NCBI RefSeq assembly: GCF_003058195.1
Contig: NZ_QBUH01000002.1
Location: 186,001 to 250,000, forward strand
Reading direction: 5' to 3'
Origin: Elizabethkingia sp. YR214
GTDB lineage: Bacteria > Bacteroidota > Bacteroidia > Flavobacteriales > Weeksellaceae
DNA length: 64,000 bases
The notes under the pieces were generated by a model that searched no databases, was not told the DNA's origin, and was given only the letters and a program-made list of their open reading frames with translations. Position 1 is the stretch's first letter. Every line of letters starts with the position of its first letter. Both the position numbers and the translations under genes were made by a program. Shown piece by piece: positions 1 to 9,887 of the stretch.

Positions 1-1323
1 ATGCCGGTTACATCATATCCTTATGAACCATCATGGGGATACCAGGTTACCGGATACTATGCTGTAGATAGTCGGTTAGGAAGCCCACAGGATCTAATGT
101 TCCTTATTGAGGAGCTTCATAGCAATAATATAGGTGTTATTATGGATTGGGTTCCGGCTCATTTCCCTTCAGATGCACATGGCTTATACCGCTTTGATGG
201 TAGCTTTTTATATGAACATGAAGATGAAAGACAAGGATACCATCCGGAATGGAACACCCGAATTTTTAATTACGGCAGAAACGAAGTAAAATCCTTCCTG
301 ATAAGTAACGCATTTTTCTGGCTGGAACGGTTCCATATTGATGCTTTGCGTGTAGATGCAGTAACATCCATGCTGTATCTGGACTATGCCAGAAAAGATG
401 GTGAATGGGTAGCCAATAAAGATGGAGGCAATATCAATCTGGAAGCTTTGGAGTTTCTTAGAGAATTTAATACCGCTGTAAATAAGCATTATCCAAATAC
501 TAAAACCATTGCGGAGGAATCTACTTCTTTTCCAAAGCTCACACATGCTGTAAAAGATGGTGGAGTAGGTTTTGGAATGAAATGGATGATGGGATGGATG
601 CACGATACCTTAAGGTACTTTAAACAGGATTTTCTGGTAAGGCATAAATCACATCATGATATAACCTTTAGTATATCTTATGCATTCGACGAAAAATATG
701 TACTTCCGCTTTCACATGATGAAGTTGTACATGGTAAATCTCCGATGCTGTATAAGATGTTTGGTGATGAATGGCAGAAGTATGCCAATCTGAGAGCTTT
801 ATATCTATGGATGTATACCCATCCCGGAGCAAAATTACTTTTTATGGGTGATGAATTTGCTCAGACCTCAGAATGGGATTTCAATGCATCTCTGGACTGG
901 CATCTGCTGGAGTACGAAGCTCACCGCAAGATGAAAGATTTTGTGACCAAGCTCAATAAAGTATACAGAGAAGAAAAAGCGTTATACGAACAGAGTTATG
1001 AAAGCGCAGGCATGGAGTGGCTGCATGCAGATGATAGTAAAAACTCCGTATATGTATATCTTAGAAAAGGCAAAAGCAAAGAAAATCAGATATTGGTTAT
1101 TCTAAATCTGTCCTCAGTTCCTTATAAAAATTTCAGGATAGCTTTGCCGGAAATGTCATATTGGGAGTCTCTCGTTAATTCTGATGATAGAGAATACTGG
1201 GGTAGTGGGAATACCATAAAGAATTTTAAAACTAAAAATATACCGCATTATGGTAAAGACTATTCGGCAGATATAGATTTGCCACCATTATGCGGATTAA
1301 TATTCAGAAGAAAAATACAATAA
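1..1323 (+). CDS. glgB: 1,4-alpha-glucan branching enzyme GlgB, 5'-truncated by window edge
   Basis: GH13 branching enzyme, which cuts alpha-1,4 chains and re-attaches them as alpha-1,6 branches during cytoplasmic glycogen synthesis. The 440 visible residues are the catalytic and C-terminal parts of a protein usually 630-730 residues long. The ATG at base 1 is an internal methionine of the conserved motif before SWGYQ, so the true start lies upstream of the window. Catalytic residues are visible: nucleophile Asp119 in ALRVDAV, acid Glu172 in IAEES and the His-Asp pair 239-240 in LSHDEVVHGK. The last ~100 residues form the C-terminal beta domain. glgA starts 5 bases after the stop, so the two are surely co-transcribed. 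Identity is certain; only the N-terminus is missing. Confidence 0.96.
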   Translation: MPVTSYPYEPSWGYQVTGYYAVDSRLGSPQDLMFLIEELHSNNIGVIMDWVPAHFPSDAHGLYRFDGSFLYEHEDERQGYHPEWNTRIFNYGRNEVKSFLISNAFFWLERFHIDALRVDAVTSMLYLDYARKDGEWVANKDGGNINLEALEFLREFNTAVNKHYPNTKTIAEESTSFPKLTHAVKDGGVGFGMKWMMGWMHDTLRYFKQDFLVRHKSHHDITFSISYAFDEKYVLPLSHDEVVHGKSPMLYKMFGDEWQKYANLRALYLWMYTHPGAKLLFMGDEFAQTSEWDFNASLDWHLLEYEAHRKMKDFVTKLNKVYREEKALYEQSYESAGMEWLHADDSKNSVYVYLRKGKSKENQILVILNLSSVPYKNFRIALPEMSYWESLVNSDDREYWGSGNTIKNFKTKNIPHYGKDYSADIDLPPLCGLIFRRKIQ

Positions 1324-1328
1324 CCATT

Positions 1329-2750
1329 ATGTACGATCAGTTAGATATTTATCACATTAGTATGGAGTGTTATCCGGTAGCCAAAGTTGGTGGACTGGCA
1401 GATGTTGTCGGCGCTTTACCCAAATATCAGAATATAATGGGTGCAAAGGCTAAAGTTGTGATGCCGTGGTATAACAAACCATTTGTACACCAGAATAAAT
1501 TTGAAATTATTTTTGAAAATACAGTATATCTGGACGGACATCCTTTTTACTTTGAAATACTACAAGAAGAAAGTGATACTTTAGGATTTGAACTTTATCT
1601 GGTAAAAATACACGGGTTAACAGATCGGGATGAGGTATATGGCTACAAAGATGAAAGTATGCAGTTTATTGCTTTTCAAAGGGCTGTATTACAATGGTTA
1701 TGTTGGCAGCAACGCAGACCGGATATCTTACATTGTCATGATTACCATGCCGGGCTGATCCCATTTTTTACGGAATATTGTCACGAATATTCTTTTCTTA
1801 AAGGAGTGAAAACTATCGGTACAATACATAACGGACAATATCAGGGGCAAATGTCTTGGGAAATGGCTCGTTTCTTTCCGGAGTTTGATCAATGGAAATG
1901 GGGGCTGTTGGACTGGAATAAATGCATCAATCCCCTTGCTGTAATGATTAAAAATGCGGATGCTTTTAATGCTGTTTCCGAAGGTTATCTGGAAGAACTG
2001 CTTGAAGAGGCTGCTGGGTTGGAGGAGCTGATCCGACAGGAAAGAGCCAAAGCATATGGAATTATAAATGGTATTGATACAGAAGTATGGGATCCGAAAT
2101 CTGATCCTATGATGGATAATAATTATACATTAAAAACTTTTGCAAAGAAAAGAGAGCAGAATAAAAGAAAGCTTTGCGAAACCTATGAGCTGAATCCAGA
2201 ACTTCCACTCTATGCATTCATCGGGAGATTTGCAAAAGAGAAAGGTGCAGATGTACTTCCGGATTTAATCAGCAGATGTATATGGGAGAATGAAGGGAAG
2301 CTTAATTTTATTGTTTTAGGTTCCGGAGATAAAGGACTGGAAGAGAAATTCAGGTACCTGAAAAATGTATTTTATGTGAATTTGGCTGTAGATTTAGGAT
2401 ATAAAGAACAATTATCCCATCAGATTTATTCTTCTGCAGATTTCTTGCTAATGCCTTCCAGAGTAGAGCCTTGCGGGCTTAATCAGATGTATTCCATGCG
2501 CTATGGAACAATGCCTATTGTAAGGCTGACGGGTGGATTAAAAGATACGGTAAAGGATATTGGTGATAATGGATATGGTATAACTTTCCGCAATTTCAAT
2601 ATGGAAGATATGCTTCATGCAATTAACAGATCGCTATATTTATACTATAACCTTCCTTCAGATATGAAAGACTATCAGAAGAAAATGATGAAGATTGATT
2701 TTTCGTGGGAAAAATCAGCAGAAAAATATTTAAATTTATATACAACATAA
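1329..2750 (+). CDS. glgA: glycogen synthase GlgA (ADP-glucose)
   Basis: GT5 starch/glycogen synthase that adds glucose from ADP-glucose to the growing alpha-1,4 glucan. I chose the ATG at 1329 (473 aa) rather than the in-frame ATG at 1290: the latter lies inside glgB and adds a 13-residue tail not expected in the family, whereas MYDQLDIYHIS leads straight into the first beta strand. The ADP-glucose motif KVGGLADVVGALP is at residues 19-31 and the C-terminal EPCGLNQ motif at about 380-386, followed by the glycine-rich TGGL loop. The length is normal. It follows glgB by 5 bases and precedes glgC by 48, giving a compact glycogen operon. Confidence 0.95.
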   Translation: MYDQLDIYHISMECYPVAKVGGLADVVGALPKYQNIMGAKAKVVMPWYNKPFVHQNKFEIIFENTVYLDGHPFYFEILQEESDTLGFELYLVKIHGLTDRDEVYGYKDESMQFIAFQRAVLQWLCWQQRRPDILHCHDYHAGLIPFFTEYCHEYSFLKGVKTIGTIHNGQYQGQMSWEMARFFPEFDQWKWGLLDWNKCINPLAVMIKNADAFNAVSEGYLEELLEEAAGLEELIRQERAKAYGIINGIDTEVWDPKSDPMMDNNYTLKTFAKKREQNKRKLCETYELNPELPLYAFIGRFAKEKGADVLPDLISRCIWENEGKLNFIVLGSGDKGLEEKFRYLKNVFYVNLAVDLGYKEQLSHQIYSSADFLLMPSRVEPCGLNQMYSMRYGTMPIVRLTGGLKDTVKDIGDNGYGITFRNFNMEDMLHAINRSLYLYYNLPSDMKDYQKKMMKIDFSWEKSAEKYLNLYTT

Positions 2751-2798
2751 TAAAAAATATACCTATTTTAAACACACTAAATAAATAAAATATTAACC

Positions 2799-4052
2799 AT
2801 GGGAAAAAAAGTAATCTCAATTGTTTTAGGCGGAGGAAGGGGCTCCAGATTATTTCCTTTAACAGATCAAAGGTCTAAACCGGCTGTGCCGATTGCAGGA
2901 AAATACAGACTGGTTGATATTCCGATCTCCAACTGTGTTAACTCCGGATTCAATCAGATCATGGTTTTAACCCAGTTTAACTCAGCATCTCTCAATCAGC
3001 ATATTAAAAACACATATAACTTTGATGTTTTTAGCCGTGGTTTTGTGGATATTATTGCTGCAGAGCAGAGTGTGGATAATGATAAATGGTTTCAGGGAAC
3101 TGCGGATGCAGTAAGGCAGTCTATGCCGCATTTACGCAAGTATGATTACGATTATATACTTATCCTTTCCGGAGATCAGCTATACCAAATGGATTTCAGA
3201 GAAATGCTGAATTTCCATATTGAAAATAATGGTGATATAACGATAGCAACAATCCCTGTTAATGAGAAAGATGCTCCCGGATTTGGGATTCTGAAATCCG
3301 ATGAACAAAATAATATTACCGCTTTTATCGAAAAACCGGGTAAAGATATACTGCCACAATGGAGTTCGGATGTTGATGAGGTTAGTAAAGCACAGGGGAA
3401 GAATTATCTTGCTTCTATGGGGATATATATTTTTACAAAAAGCATTTTAACCAAAATATTTGATGAAAATAAAGGGGATGACTTTGGTAAAGAAGTTATA
3501 CCTGCATCAATTGGCAATTATAATACGCTAAGTTATCAGTATAACGGATACTGGACGGACATTGGTACTATAGAATCTTTCTTCGAAGCCAATATGGATC
3601 TTACACAGGATTTGCCTCAGTTCAACATGTTCAGTTCTTCACCAATCTTTACGAGATCCAGAATGCTGCCGCCGACCAAGATCAATGGAAGCTATATGGA
3701 AAAAGTAGTAGTAGGAGACGGAGCAATTATTATGGGAGATCGTCTGGAAAAATGTGTTATTGGTAACCGTGCAAGAATAGGCAGAGGAAGTGTTATTAAA
3801 AATACTTATATGATGGGAGCCGACTTCTATCAAAACGATGAGATCAATGATTTGGTTCCTCTTTTTGGTGTCGGAGAGAATTGTTATATTGAAAATGCCA
3901 TTATAGATAAAAACTGTATGATCGGGAATAATGTCCGGATTATTGGCGGAAAACATATGCCGGATGCCGATTATGAATCTTATTCTGTACGTGATGGTAT
4001 TATTGTGATAAAAAAAGAAGCTATAATTCCTAACGGAACCATAATACAATAG
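2799..4052 (+). CDS. glgC: glucose-1-phosphate adenylyltransferase GlgC
   Basis: Makes ADP-glucose from glucose-1-phosphate and ATP, the committed and usually allosterically controlled step of glycogen synthesis. The nucleotidyltransferase domain opens with GGGRGSRLFPLT at residues 11-22 and then has the KPAVPIAGKYRLVDIPISN block, WFQGTADA, the SGDQLYQMDF metal-binding strand, and GFGI and FIEKP. The C-terminal ~120 residues are the left-handed beta-helix with repeated I/V-G hexapeptides (VIGNRARIGRGSVI). At 417 residues the length is normal. Together with glgB and glgA it forms a complete synthesis set; no glycogen phosphorylase or debranching enzyme is seen in the window. The effector cannot be read from the sequence. 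Confidence 0.95.
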   Translation: MGKKVISIVLGGGRGSRLFPLTDQRSKPAVPIAGKYRLVDIPISNCVNSGFNQIMVLTQFNSASLNQHIKNTYNFDVFSRGFVDIIAAEQSVDNDKWFQGTADAVRQSMPHLRKYDYDYILILSGDQLYQMDFREMLNFHIENNGDITIATIPVNEKDAPGFGILKSDEQNNITAFIEKPGKDILPQWSSDVDEVSKAQGKNYLASMGIYIFTKSILTKIFDENKGDDFGKEVIPASIGNYNTLSYQYNGYWTDIGTIESFFEANMDLTQDLPQFNMFSSSPIFTRSRMLPPTKINGSYMEKVVVGDGAIIMGDRLEKCVIGNRARIGRGSVIKNTYMMGADFYQNDEINDLVPLFGVGENCYIENAIIDKNCMIGNNVRIIGGKHMPDADYESYSVRDGIIVIKKEAIIPNGTIIQ

Positions 4053-4072
4053 GCCAATATGAGGAAGAGTAT

Positions 4073-4080
4073 TATCTTTG
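4073..4080 (+). promoter_or_regulatory. Bacteroidota -7 promoter element for the SRPBCC gene
   Basis: TATCTTTG matches the phylum's TAnnTTTG -7 box and ends 17 bases before the ATG of the next gene, so the SRPBCC/GyrI gene probably has its own promoter besides read-through from glgC. No good TTTG -33 box is seen 19 bases upstream. Confidence 0.45.
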
Positions 4081-4097
4081 TTGCTTAATTTTAGTGA

Positions 4098-5138
4098 ATG
4101 AAGTGGGTTAAGTTAATTATTACTTTTCTGGTGCTAATATTTGGTATATATGTGGTTTCCATGATATTCGTGGAGAAAACAAAAAGTTTTTCTGTAAAAA
4201 AGGAAATCAATTTTCCATTGGAAAAAGTTTTCACTCAGTTTAATAATCTGTATAATTTCTCGCAATGGAATGAATTTGTACAGGAAAATGATCATTTAGG
4301 ATTTTCTTATTATACACCATATGATGGAGTTGGAAGCTCCATGCATTTTGTAAATAAAAAAGATTCTGCTGAGAATGGTGATGTGTTTATCCGTTATGTA
4401 ATACCGAATAGAGGAATTAAATATCAGTTGTTCAAAAATAGCGATAGCAATCCTTATCTTATAGATGTTAGTTTCAGAAAGCTTGGTGCAGAAAAAACCG
4501 AGGTTACCTGGTATGTGCGGACACCGGCCAGACCATTTTTAAAGCGTTCCCTTAATTTAATTTACGAAGAGAATTTCGTTTCAGGTATAGATAAGAGTAT
4601 TGTAGCATTGGCTAATCATTTAGGTAATAAAGTAGATCGTGAAGCCAAGCTTAATACAATAAAGTATGATACTATTGTAGAGGAAAATCATGAAGAGGCC
4701 ATTCTTTTAGGGTTAAATGTAAGTGCATCTAACCGTAAAAAGGGAGATTTCTTTAATTCTGTAGTGATGAATTATAATAAACTCTATAGTTTTATGACGA
4801 AAGATCTTGGGAAGAAAAACGATGAGTTTGGAGAACCACAGCTGGTAATGCGCTCCAATAATGTCAATGATAAAGAGATTTCGTATTTCTATGGAGCTAC
4901 GGTTAGTAAGAAATTTGATGTCACCGATAATAATTTTAACTTCCGTGACGTTAAAGCTTCGAAGACCCTCGTTGCCTATTATAAGGGGAGTTATGAGGGT
5001 AGGAAGAAGACAATAGCCAATTTAGTTGCAGAAGCCAAGAGAAGAGAAATGTCTGTAGGTGAGCTCACTGAGGTATTTGTGGAGCCCCCTATAGAAAATC
5101 AGGACGTAATCCTGAAAATAGCTCTTCAGATTTATTAA
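4098..5138 (+). CDS. membrane-anchored SRPBCC and GyrI-like domain protein
   Basis: 346 residues. A single N-terminal membrane segment (about residues 5-27) is followed by an SRPBCC/polyketide-cyclase-like domain (about 30-175, beginning FSVKKEINFPLEKVF) and a C-terminal GyrI-like, AraC effector-binding-type domain (about 195-345). Both domain types form hydrophobic ligand cavities, so binding of a small hydrophobic molecule at the membrane face is a fair inference; no enzyme motif is seen. No DNA-binding domain is attached to the GyrI-like part. The gene follows glgC by 45 bases with its own -7 box, so a link to glycogen need not exist. Domain assignment is by fold-level resemblance read by eye. 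Confidence 0.7.
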   Translation: MKWVKLIITFLVLIFGIYVVSMIFVEKTKSFSVKKEINFPLEKVFTQFNNLYNFSQWNEFVQENDHLGFSYYTPYDGVGSSMHFVNKKDSAENGDVFIRYVIPNRGIKYQLFKNSDSNPYLIDVSFRKLGAEKTEVTWYVRTPARPFLKRSLNLIYEENFVSGIDKSIVALANHLGNKVDREAKLNTIKYDTIVEENHEEAILLGLNVSASNRKKGDFFNSVVMNYNKLYSFMTKDLGKKNDEFGEPQLVMRSNNVNDKEISYFYGATVSKKFDVTDNNFNFRDVKASKTLVAYYKGSYEGRKKTIANLVAEAKRREMSVGELTEVFVEPPIENQDVILKIALQIY

Positions 5139-5250
5139 ATTGACGGATATACAAAATCAATCGGTTATATTTTATCAAATCCTTGGGCAGATTGGCTATT
5201 ATTTGTAGTTTTGTTGAATTATATAAAATTTTAATAGATAGAAGGTAATA

Positions 5251-8058
5251 ATGGACAGATTTTCATTCTTAAATGCGGTACATTCTCAGTTCATAGAGGA
5301 TATGTACCAGCAGTATTTGAAATATCCTGACAGTCTCGAACCATCATGGAAAGCTTTTTTTCAGGGGTTTGATTTCGCTTTGGAAAACTACAGTGATGAA
5401 GAAGCAGTACAAGAAATTAAATCTTTTGCATCACAGGCAGAGAACAGCAATGTCAATATTTCAGAAATTTCCGAAGACATTCGCAGAGAATTCAAAGTAA
5501 TTAATCTTATCGAGGCATACCGTGTTCGTGGTCACCTTTTCACTAAAACCAATCCGGTTAGAGAGAGAAGACACTTCGAGCCAACCTTGGATATTGAAAA
5601 TTTTGGACTTATTTCTGCTGATTTAAATAGAAAATTCAACAGCGCTACAGAAACTGGAATGCCGGGACCTGCAACGCTTAGTGAAATCATAAGACATCTT
5701 CAGAATATCTACTGCGATTCTATCGGAGTAGAATATATGTATATTAAAAATGTTGAAGAAAGAGATTTCATTCGTCAGTGGCTTCAGGCAAACGAAAACC
5801 ACGCAAAACTTTCTCCTGAAGAGAAAAAACATGTTTTACAGAGACTTAATCAGGCAGTAGCTTTTGAAAACTACCTGCATACAAAATTCGTAGGACAGAA
5901 GCGTTTTTCATTAGAAGGTTTGGAATCTTTAATCCCTGCGTTGGATCAGGTTATTACTAAGTCTTCACAATTAGGTGTTGATGAAGTAGTATTGGGTATG
6001 GCGCACAGAGGAAGACTAAATGTACTGACAAACATTTTCCAAAAGCCTTACAAGCAAATTTTCAGTGAATTCGAAGGTAAAGAATTTGAAGAAGATGTAT
6101 TCTCTGGTGATGTTAAATATCACTTAGGAGCATCTAAAGTTATTCAGACAACTGCCGGAGAAACTGTAAAAATTAATCTTACACCGAACCCGTCTCACCT
6201 GGAAACAGTTGCTTCATTAGTAGAAGGTATCAGCCGTGCTAAAGTAGACAACAGCTACAACGGAGATTATAATAAGATTTTACCAATCGTTATCCATGGT
6301 GACGCTGCAATTGCCGGACAGGGAATTGTATATGAAATCGCACAGATGATGACGTTGGACGGATATAAAACAGGTGGTACAATCCACATCGTTACAAATA
6401 ACCAGGTAGGATTTACAACCAACTATTTAGATGCACGTTCATCTACTTACTGTACAGATGTAGCGAAAGTAACTGATTCTCCGGTAATGCATATTAATGC
6501 AGACGATGTAGAAGCAGTTGTTCACGCAATGCATTTTGCTGCGGACTTCCGTAACAGATTTGGTAAAGATGTTTATATTGACCTTTTAGGATACAGAAAA
6601 TATGGCCACAACGAAGGTGATGAACCTAAGTTTACACAGCCTAAATTATACAACATTATTGCGAAGCATCCTAACCCTAGAGAGATTTATAAAGATAAAC
6701 TGATTAAGGAAGGTATTGTTTCTGACGAAGTGATGAAGCAAATGGAAGTTGAATTCAAAAAACTATTGGATGAAAACTTCGACGAATCTAAAGAAATTAA
6801 GAAGAATACCATGGATATCTTCATGGCAGACGATTGGCAGAAATTCCCGTTTGGATCCAGAGGATCAGTTCTTAATCCTGTAGATACTAAATTCCCTTTA
6901 GATAAACTTAAAGATTTAGCAAGACAGATTTCTACACTGCCTACAGATAAGAAATTTATCAAAAAAATCACAAGATTATTCGATCAAAGACTTAATATGG
7001 TTGAGAACGATAACCTTGACTGGGCAATGGGAGAGCTTTTAGCTTATGCTACATTACTAAGTGAAGAATTTGGTATCAGAATATCAGGCGAAGATGTAGA
7101 AAGAGGTACTTTTTCTCACCGTCATGCAGTTGTAAAAACTGAAGATACAGAAGAAGAATATGTACCATTAAAATCTGTTACTACTAAAGATAACCAGTTC
7201 CAAATCTATAACTCATTGCTTTCTGAGTATGCAGTTTTAGGATTCGATTATGGATATGCAATGGTGTCTCCGGATACCCTTACAATCTGGGAAGCTCAGT
7301 TTGGTGATTTTGCTAACGGAGCACAGATTATTATCGACCAGTATCTTGTAGCTGCTGAGGAAAAATGGAAACTGCAAAACGGATTGGTAATGTTATTGCC
7401 TCATGGTTCTGAAGGACAGGGTGCTGAACACTCTTCTGCAAGATTAGAGCGTTTCCTTACACTTTGTGCAAACCAAAATATTATTGTAGCTAACGCTACA
7501 ACACCAGCTAACTACTTCCACTTGTTGAGAAGACAAATGAAAGCTGATTTCAGAAAGCCATTAGTAGTAATGACTCCAAAATCATTATTGCGTCATCCAA
7601 GAGCTGTTTCTAAAGTTGAAGAATTGGCAAACGGAGCATTCCAGCCGATAATAGATGATGCTACTGCTAAGGCTGATAAAGTAGAAAGATTAGTATTATG
7701 TTCAGGTAAATTGTATTATGAACTATTAGCTAAAAAAGAAGAACTAAATGATGAGAAAGTAGCTTTGGTAAGACTAGAGCAGTTATATCCTCTTCAAATG
7801 GATCAGCTGGATACTATATTCGAAAAGTATTCTAATGCTAAAGAATTCATCTGGGCACAGGAAGAGCCTGAAAACATGGGAGCATGGAGCTATATACTAA
7901 GAAACCTAAGAGACAGAAATCCTCAGGTAATTTCTCCGGTAGCAAGTGGAGCACCTGCGCCAGGATCTCATAAGAAATTCGAGATCAACCAGAATGCAAT
8001 TATCAATCAGGTATTCCAGTGTGAAGGAACTCCTGCAAAAAGACCAGTAACAGCTTAA
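5251..8058 (+). CDS. sucA: 2-oxoglutarate dehydrogenase E1 component SucA
   Basis: Thiamine-diphosphate-dependent decarboxylase subunit of the 2-oxoglutarate dehydrogenase complex of the TCA cycle; it transfers the succinyl group to the lipoyl arm of E2. At 935 residues it matches the family (about 930). The N-terminal E2-binding segment SFLNAVHSQFIEDMYQQYL is intact. Then come AHRGRLNVL (about 250-258), the ThDP/Mg motif GDAAIAGQG (about 350-358) and, in the transketolase-like C-terminal half, GFDYGYAMVSPDTLTIWEAQFGD with typical residues. An AGAAGG-like ribosome site precedes the ATG. sucB follows after 58 bases. No lpd (E3) is present here, so E3 must be encoded elsewhere. Confidence 0.96.
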   Translation: MDRFSFLNAVHSQFIEDMYQQYLKYPDSLEPSWKAFFQGFDFALENYSDEEAVQEIKSFASQAENSNVNISEISEDIRREFKVINLIEAYRVRGHLFTKTNPVRERRHFEPTLDIENFGLISADLNRKFNSATETGMPGPATLSEIIRHLQNIYCDSIGVEYMYIKNVEERDFIRQWLQANENHAKLSPEEKKHVLQRLNQAVAFENYLHTKFVGQKRFSLEGLESLIPALDQVITKSSQLGVDEVVLGMAHRGRLNVLTNIFQKPYKQIFSEFEGKEFEEDVFSGDVKYHLGASKVIQTTAGETVKINLTPNPSHLETVASLVEGISRAKVDNSYNGDYNKILPIVIHGDAAIAGQGIVYEIAQMMTLDGYKTGGTIHIVTNNQVGFTTNYLDARSSTYCTDVAKVTDSPVMHINADDVEAVVHAMHFAADFRNRFGKDVYIDLLGYRKYGHNEGDEPKFTQPKLYNIIAKHPNPREIYKDKLIKEGIVSDEVMKQMEVEFKKLLDENFDESKEIKKNTMDIFMADDWQKFPFGSRGSVLNPVDTKFPLDKLKDLARQISTLPTDKKFIKKITRLFDQRLNMVENDNLDWAMGELLAYATLLSEEFGIRISGEDVERGTFSHRHAVVKTEDTEEEYVPLKSVTTKDNQFQIYNSLLSEYAVLGFDYGYAMVSPDTLTIWEAQFGDFANGAQIIIDQYLVAAEEKWKLQNGLVMLLPHGSEGQGAEHSSARLERFLTLCANQNIIVANATTPANYFHLLRRQMKADFRKPLVVMTPKSLLRHPRAVSKVEELANGAFQPIIDDATAKADKVERLVLCSGKLYYELLAKKEELNDEKVALVRLEQLYPLQMDQLDTIFEKYSNAKEFIWAQEEPENMGAWSYILRNLRDRNPQVISPVASGAPAPGSHKKFEINQNAIINQVFQCEGTPAKRPVTA

Positions 8059-8116
8059 TAATAAACTAACTACAAAAGCAGTATAGAAGAACTGCACAAC
8101 AAAAAAAATTATTCCT

Positions 8117-9355
8117 ATGTCAATATTAGAAATGAAAGTCCCTTCGCCAGGGGAATCTATAACCGAAGTAGAAATCGCAACGTGGTTGGTAAAGGATGGT
8201 GACTACGTAGAAAAAGATCAGGCTATTGCCGAAGTTGATTCAGATAAAGCAACTCTTGAATTACCGGCAGAAGCAAGTGGTATCATCACATTAAAAGCTG
8301 AAGAAGGAGATACTGTACAAGTAGGACAGGTAGTTGTATTAATCGATACTGCTGCTGCAAAACCGGAAGGTGCTGCACCTGCTAAAGAAGAAGTTAAAGC
8401 TGAGGCTCCAAAAGAAGAACCTAAAAAAGAAGTAGTTGCTGAAGCTCCAAAAGCTGCACCTGTTACTTATGCTACAAATACACCTTCACCTGCTGCTAAA
8501 AAAATCCTTGATGAGAAAGGTATTGAGCCTGCTCAGGTAAGCGGTACAGGAGTTGGAGGAAGAATTACAAAAGAAGATGCTGTTCAGGCTAAAGGAGCAC
8601 CTGCATTAGGTGGTTCTAACGAAAGCGGATCTAGAGCTATGAAGATTACTAAATTGAGTATGCTTCGTAGAAAGATTGCTGCAAGATTAGTTTCTGTAAA
8701 GAACGAAACAGCAATGCTTACTACTTTCAATGAGGTAGATATGTCAGAGATCTTCAGAATCCGTAAGCAATACAAAGAAGAATTTGCAGCTAAACACGGA
8801 ATAGGTTTAGGATTTATGTCTTTCTTCACTAAAGCAGTTGTAAGAGCACTTCAGATGTATCCGGATGTTAACGCATCTATCGATGGTGATCAGAAGATTA
8901 GCTACGATTTCTGTGATATTTCTATCGCTGTATCAGGACCAAAAGGTCTAATGGTACCAGTTCTTCGTAACGCAGAAAACATGTCTTTCAGAAATGTTGA
9001 AGCTGGAATTAAGGATTTAGCTATTAAAGTAAGAGATGGTAAAATTACTGTTGATGAAATGACTGGAGGTACATTTACTATTACTAATGGTGGTACTTTT
9101 GGTTCTATGCTTTCTACACCAATTATTAACCCACCACAAAGTGCAATCTTAGGTATGCATAATATCATCGAGCGCCCTGTGGCAGTTAACAAACAAGTAG
9201 AGATCAGACCAATGATGTATGTGGCAATGTCTTATGACCACAGAATTATTGATGGTAAAGAGTCTGTAGGCTTCCTGGTAGCGGTAAAAGAAGCAATTGA
9301 CAACCCTGTAGAATTCCTAATGGGTGGAGACGAAAGAAGAGCTTTAGAGCTTTAA
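8117..9355 (+). CDS. sucB: dihydrolipoyllysine-residue succinyltransferase SucB/OdhB (E2)
   Basis: Core E2 subunit of the 2-oxoglutarate dehydrogenase complex, moving the succinyl group from lipoate to CoA. It contains an N-terminal lipoyl domain with the lipoylated lysine Lys44 in [12 protein letters not shown], an Ala/Pro/Glu/Lys-rich linker (about 82-118), a peripheral subunit-binding domain (about 121-156, [13 protein letters not shown]...[13 protein letters not shown]), and a catalytic domain ending with the active-site motif [15 protein letters not shown]. At 412 residues it has one lipoyl domain and the usual length. It lies directly downstream of sucA and ends at a clear terminator, so the two form one transcript. 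Confidence 0.96.
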   Translation: MSILEMKVPSPGESITEVEIATWLVKDGDYVEKDQAIAEVDSDKATLELPAEASGIITLKAEEGDTVQVGQVVVLIDTAAAKPEGAAPAKEEVKAEAPKEEPKKEVVAEAPKAAPVTYATNTPSPAAKKILDEKGIEPAQVSGTGVGGRITKEDAVQAKGAPALGGSNESGSRAMKITKLSMLRRKIAARLVSVKNETAMLTTFNEVDMSEIFRIRKQYKEEFAAKHGIGLGFMSFFTKAVVRALQMYPDVNASIDGDQKISYDFCDISIAVSGPKGLMVPVLRNAENMSFRNVEAGIKDLAIKVRDGKITVDEMTGGTFTITNGGTFGSMLSTPIINPPQSAILGMHNIIERPVAVNKQVEIRPMMYVAMSYDHRIIDGKESVGFLVAVKEAIDNPVEFLMGGDERRALEL

Positions 9356-9380
9356 AATATTAAATTATTATTAAAAATAT

Positions 9381-9412
9381 TCCCGCTTAATCATTTTAGG
9401 CGGGATTTTTGT
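9381..9412 (+). terminator. rho-independent terminator after sucB
   Basis: Inverted repeat TCCCGC / GCGGGA (9381-9386 and 9400-9405) with a 13-base loop, followed by a T-rich run. It lies 26 bases after the sucB stop and ends the sucAB transcript. Confidence 0.75.
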
Positions 9413-9441
9413 TATATTAACTACAAGAAAAACCAAAAGTG

Positions 9442-9828
9442 ATGTACTCAGCAATTACCCACAGTATTCAGATTATTGTTGAACCATTTTATGATGTTAA
9501 AAACAGTTCACCAATACAGGAACGTTATATCTTCACGTACCATATCACTATTAAGAACAACGGAAGCGTCCCAATAAAACTCCTGAAAAGGAAGTGGCAG
9601 ATTTATGATGTTGGCTTTGGGGTTAGAGAAGTTTCCGGAGATGGTGTAATCGGTATGACACCGGAAATCTATCCGGGAGAAGAGTTTAACTACTTTTCCA
9701 ATGTGTCTCTTCGTGCCGGGGTCGGTGCGATGCAGGGGAACTACTTGCTGATGAACCTCGATTCGAAAGACACTTTTGAAGTAGAAATACCCAAGTTTTC
9801 TCTCATTACAGAAGTCGTATATAACTAA
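9442..9828 (+). CDS. apaG: ApaG-domain protein
   Basis: A 128-residue protein made of a single ApaG/DUF525 immunoglobulin-like beta-sandwich domain: ITHSIQIIVEPFY at the start, FTYHITIKNNGS, LLKRKWQIYD, and the EIYPGEEFNYFSNVSL...GAMQGNY stretch typical of the family. Enterobacterial ApaG is linked to cobalt/magnesium handling, and the domain also occurs in eukaryotic F-box proteins; its biochemical role is not settled. The in-frame GTG at 9439 just before the ATG is possible, but ATG at 9442 is preferred. The gene is cut off from sucB by a terminator and faces the next gene tail to tail. Confidence 0.9.
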   Translation: MYSAITHSIQIIVEPFYDVKNSSPIQERYIFTYHITIKNNGSVPIKLLKRKWQIYDVGFGVREVSGDGVIGMTPEIYPGEEFNYFSNVSLRAGVGAMQGNYLLMNLDSKDTFEVEIPKFSLITEVVYN

Positions 9829-9831
9829 ATA

Positions 9832-9865
9832 AAAACGGAGACTAAATTTAGCCTCCGTTTTCTTT
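9832..9865. terminator. bidirectional terminator between convergent apaG and EamA genes
   Basis: Perfect stem AAAACGGAG / CTCCGTTTT (9832-9840, 9853-9861) with T-rich sequence after it on the plus strand and A-rich sequence before it, so it can serve both converging transcripts. Confidence 0.75.
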
Positions 9866-9887
9866 TTCTCATCATTTGTTATTTTGG

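Noticed and set aside
8079-8095. Terminator between sucA and sucB
   Set aside because: The small GCAGT/ACTGC stem has an A-run, not a T-run, after it, so sucA and sucB are taken as one transcript.
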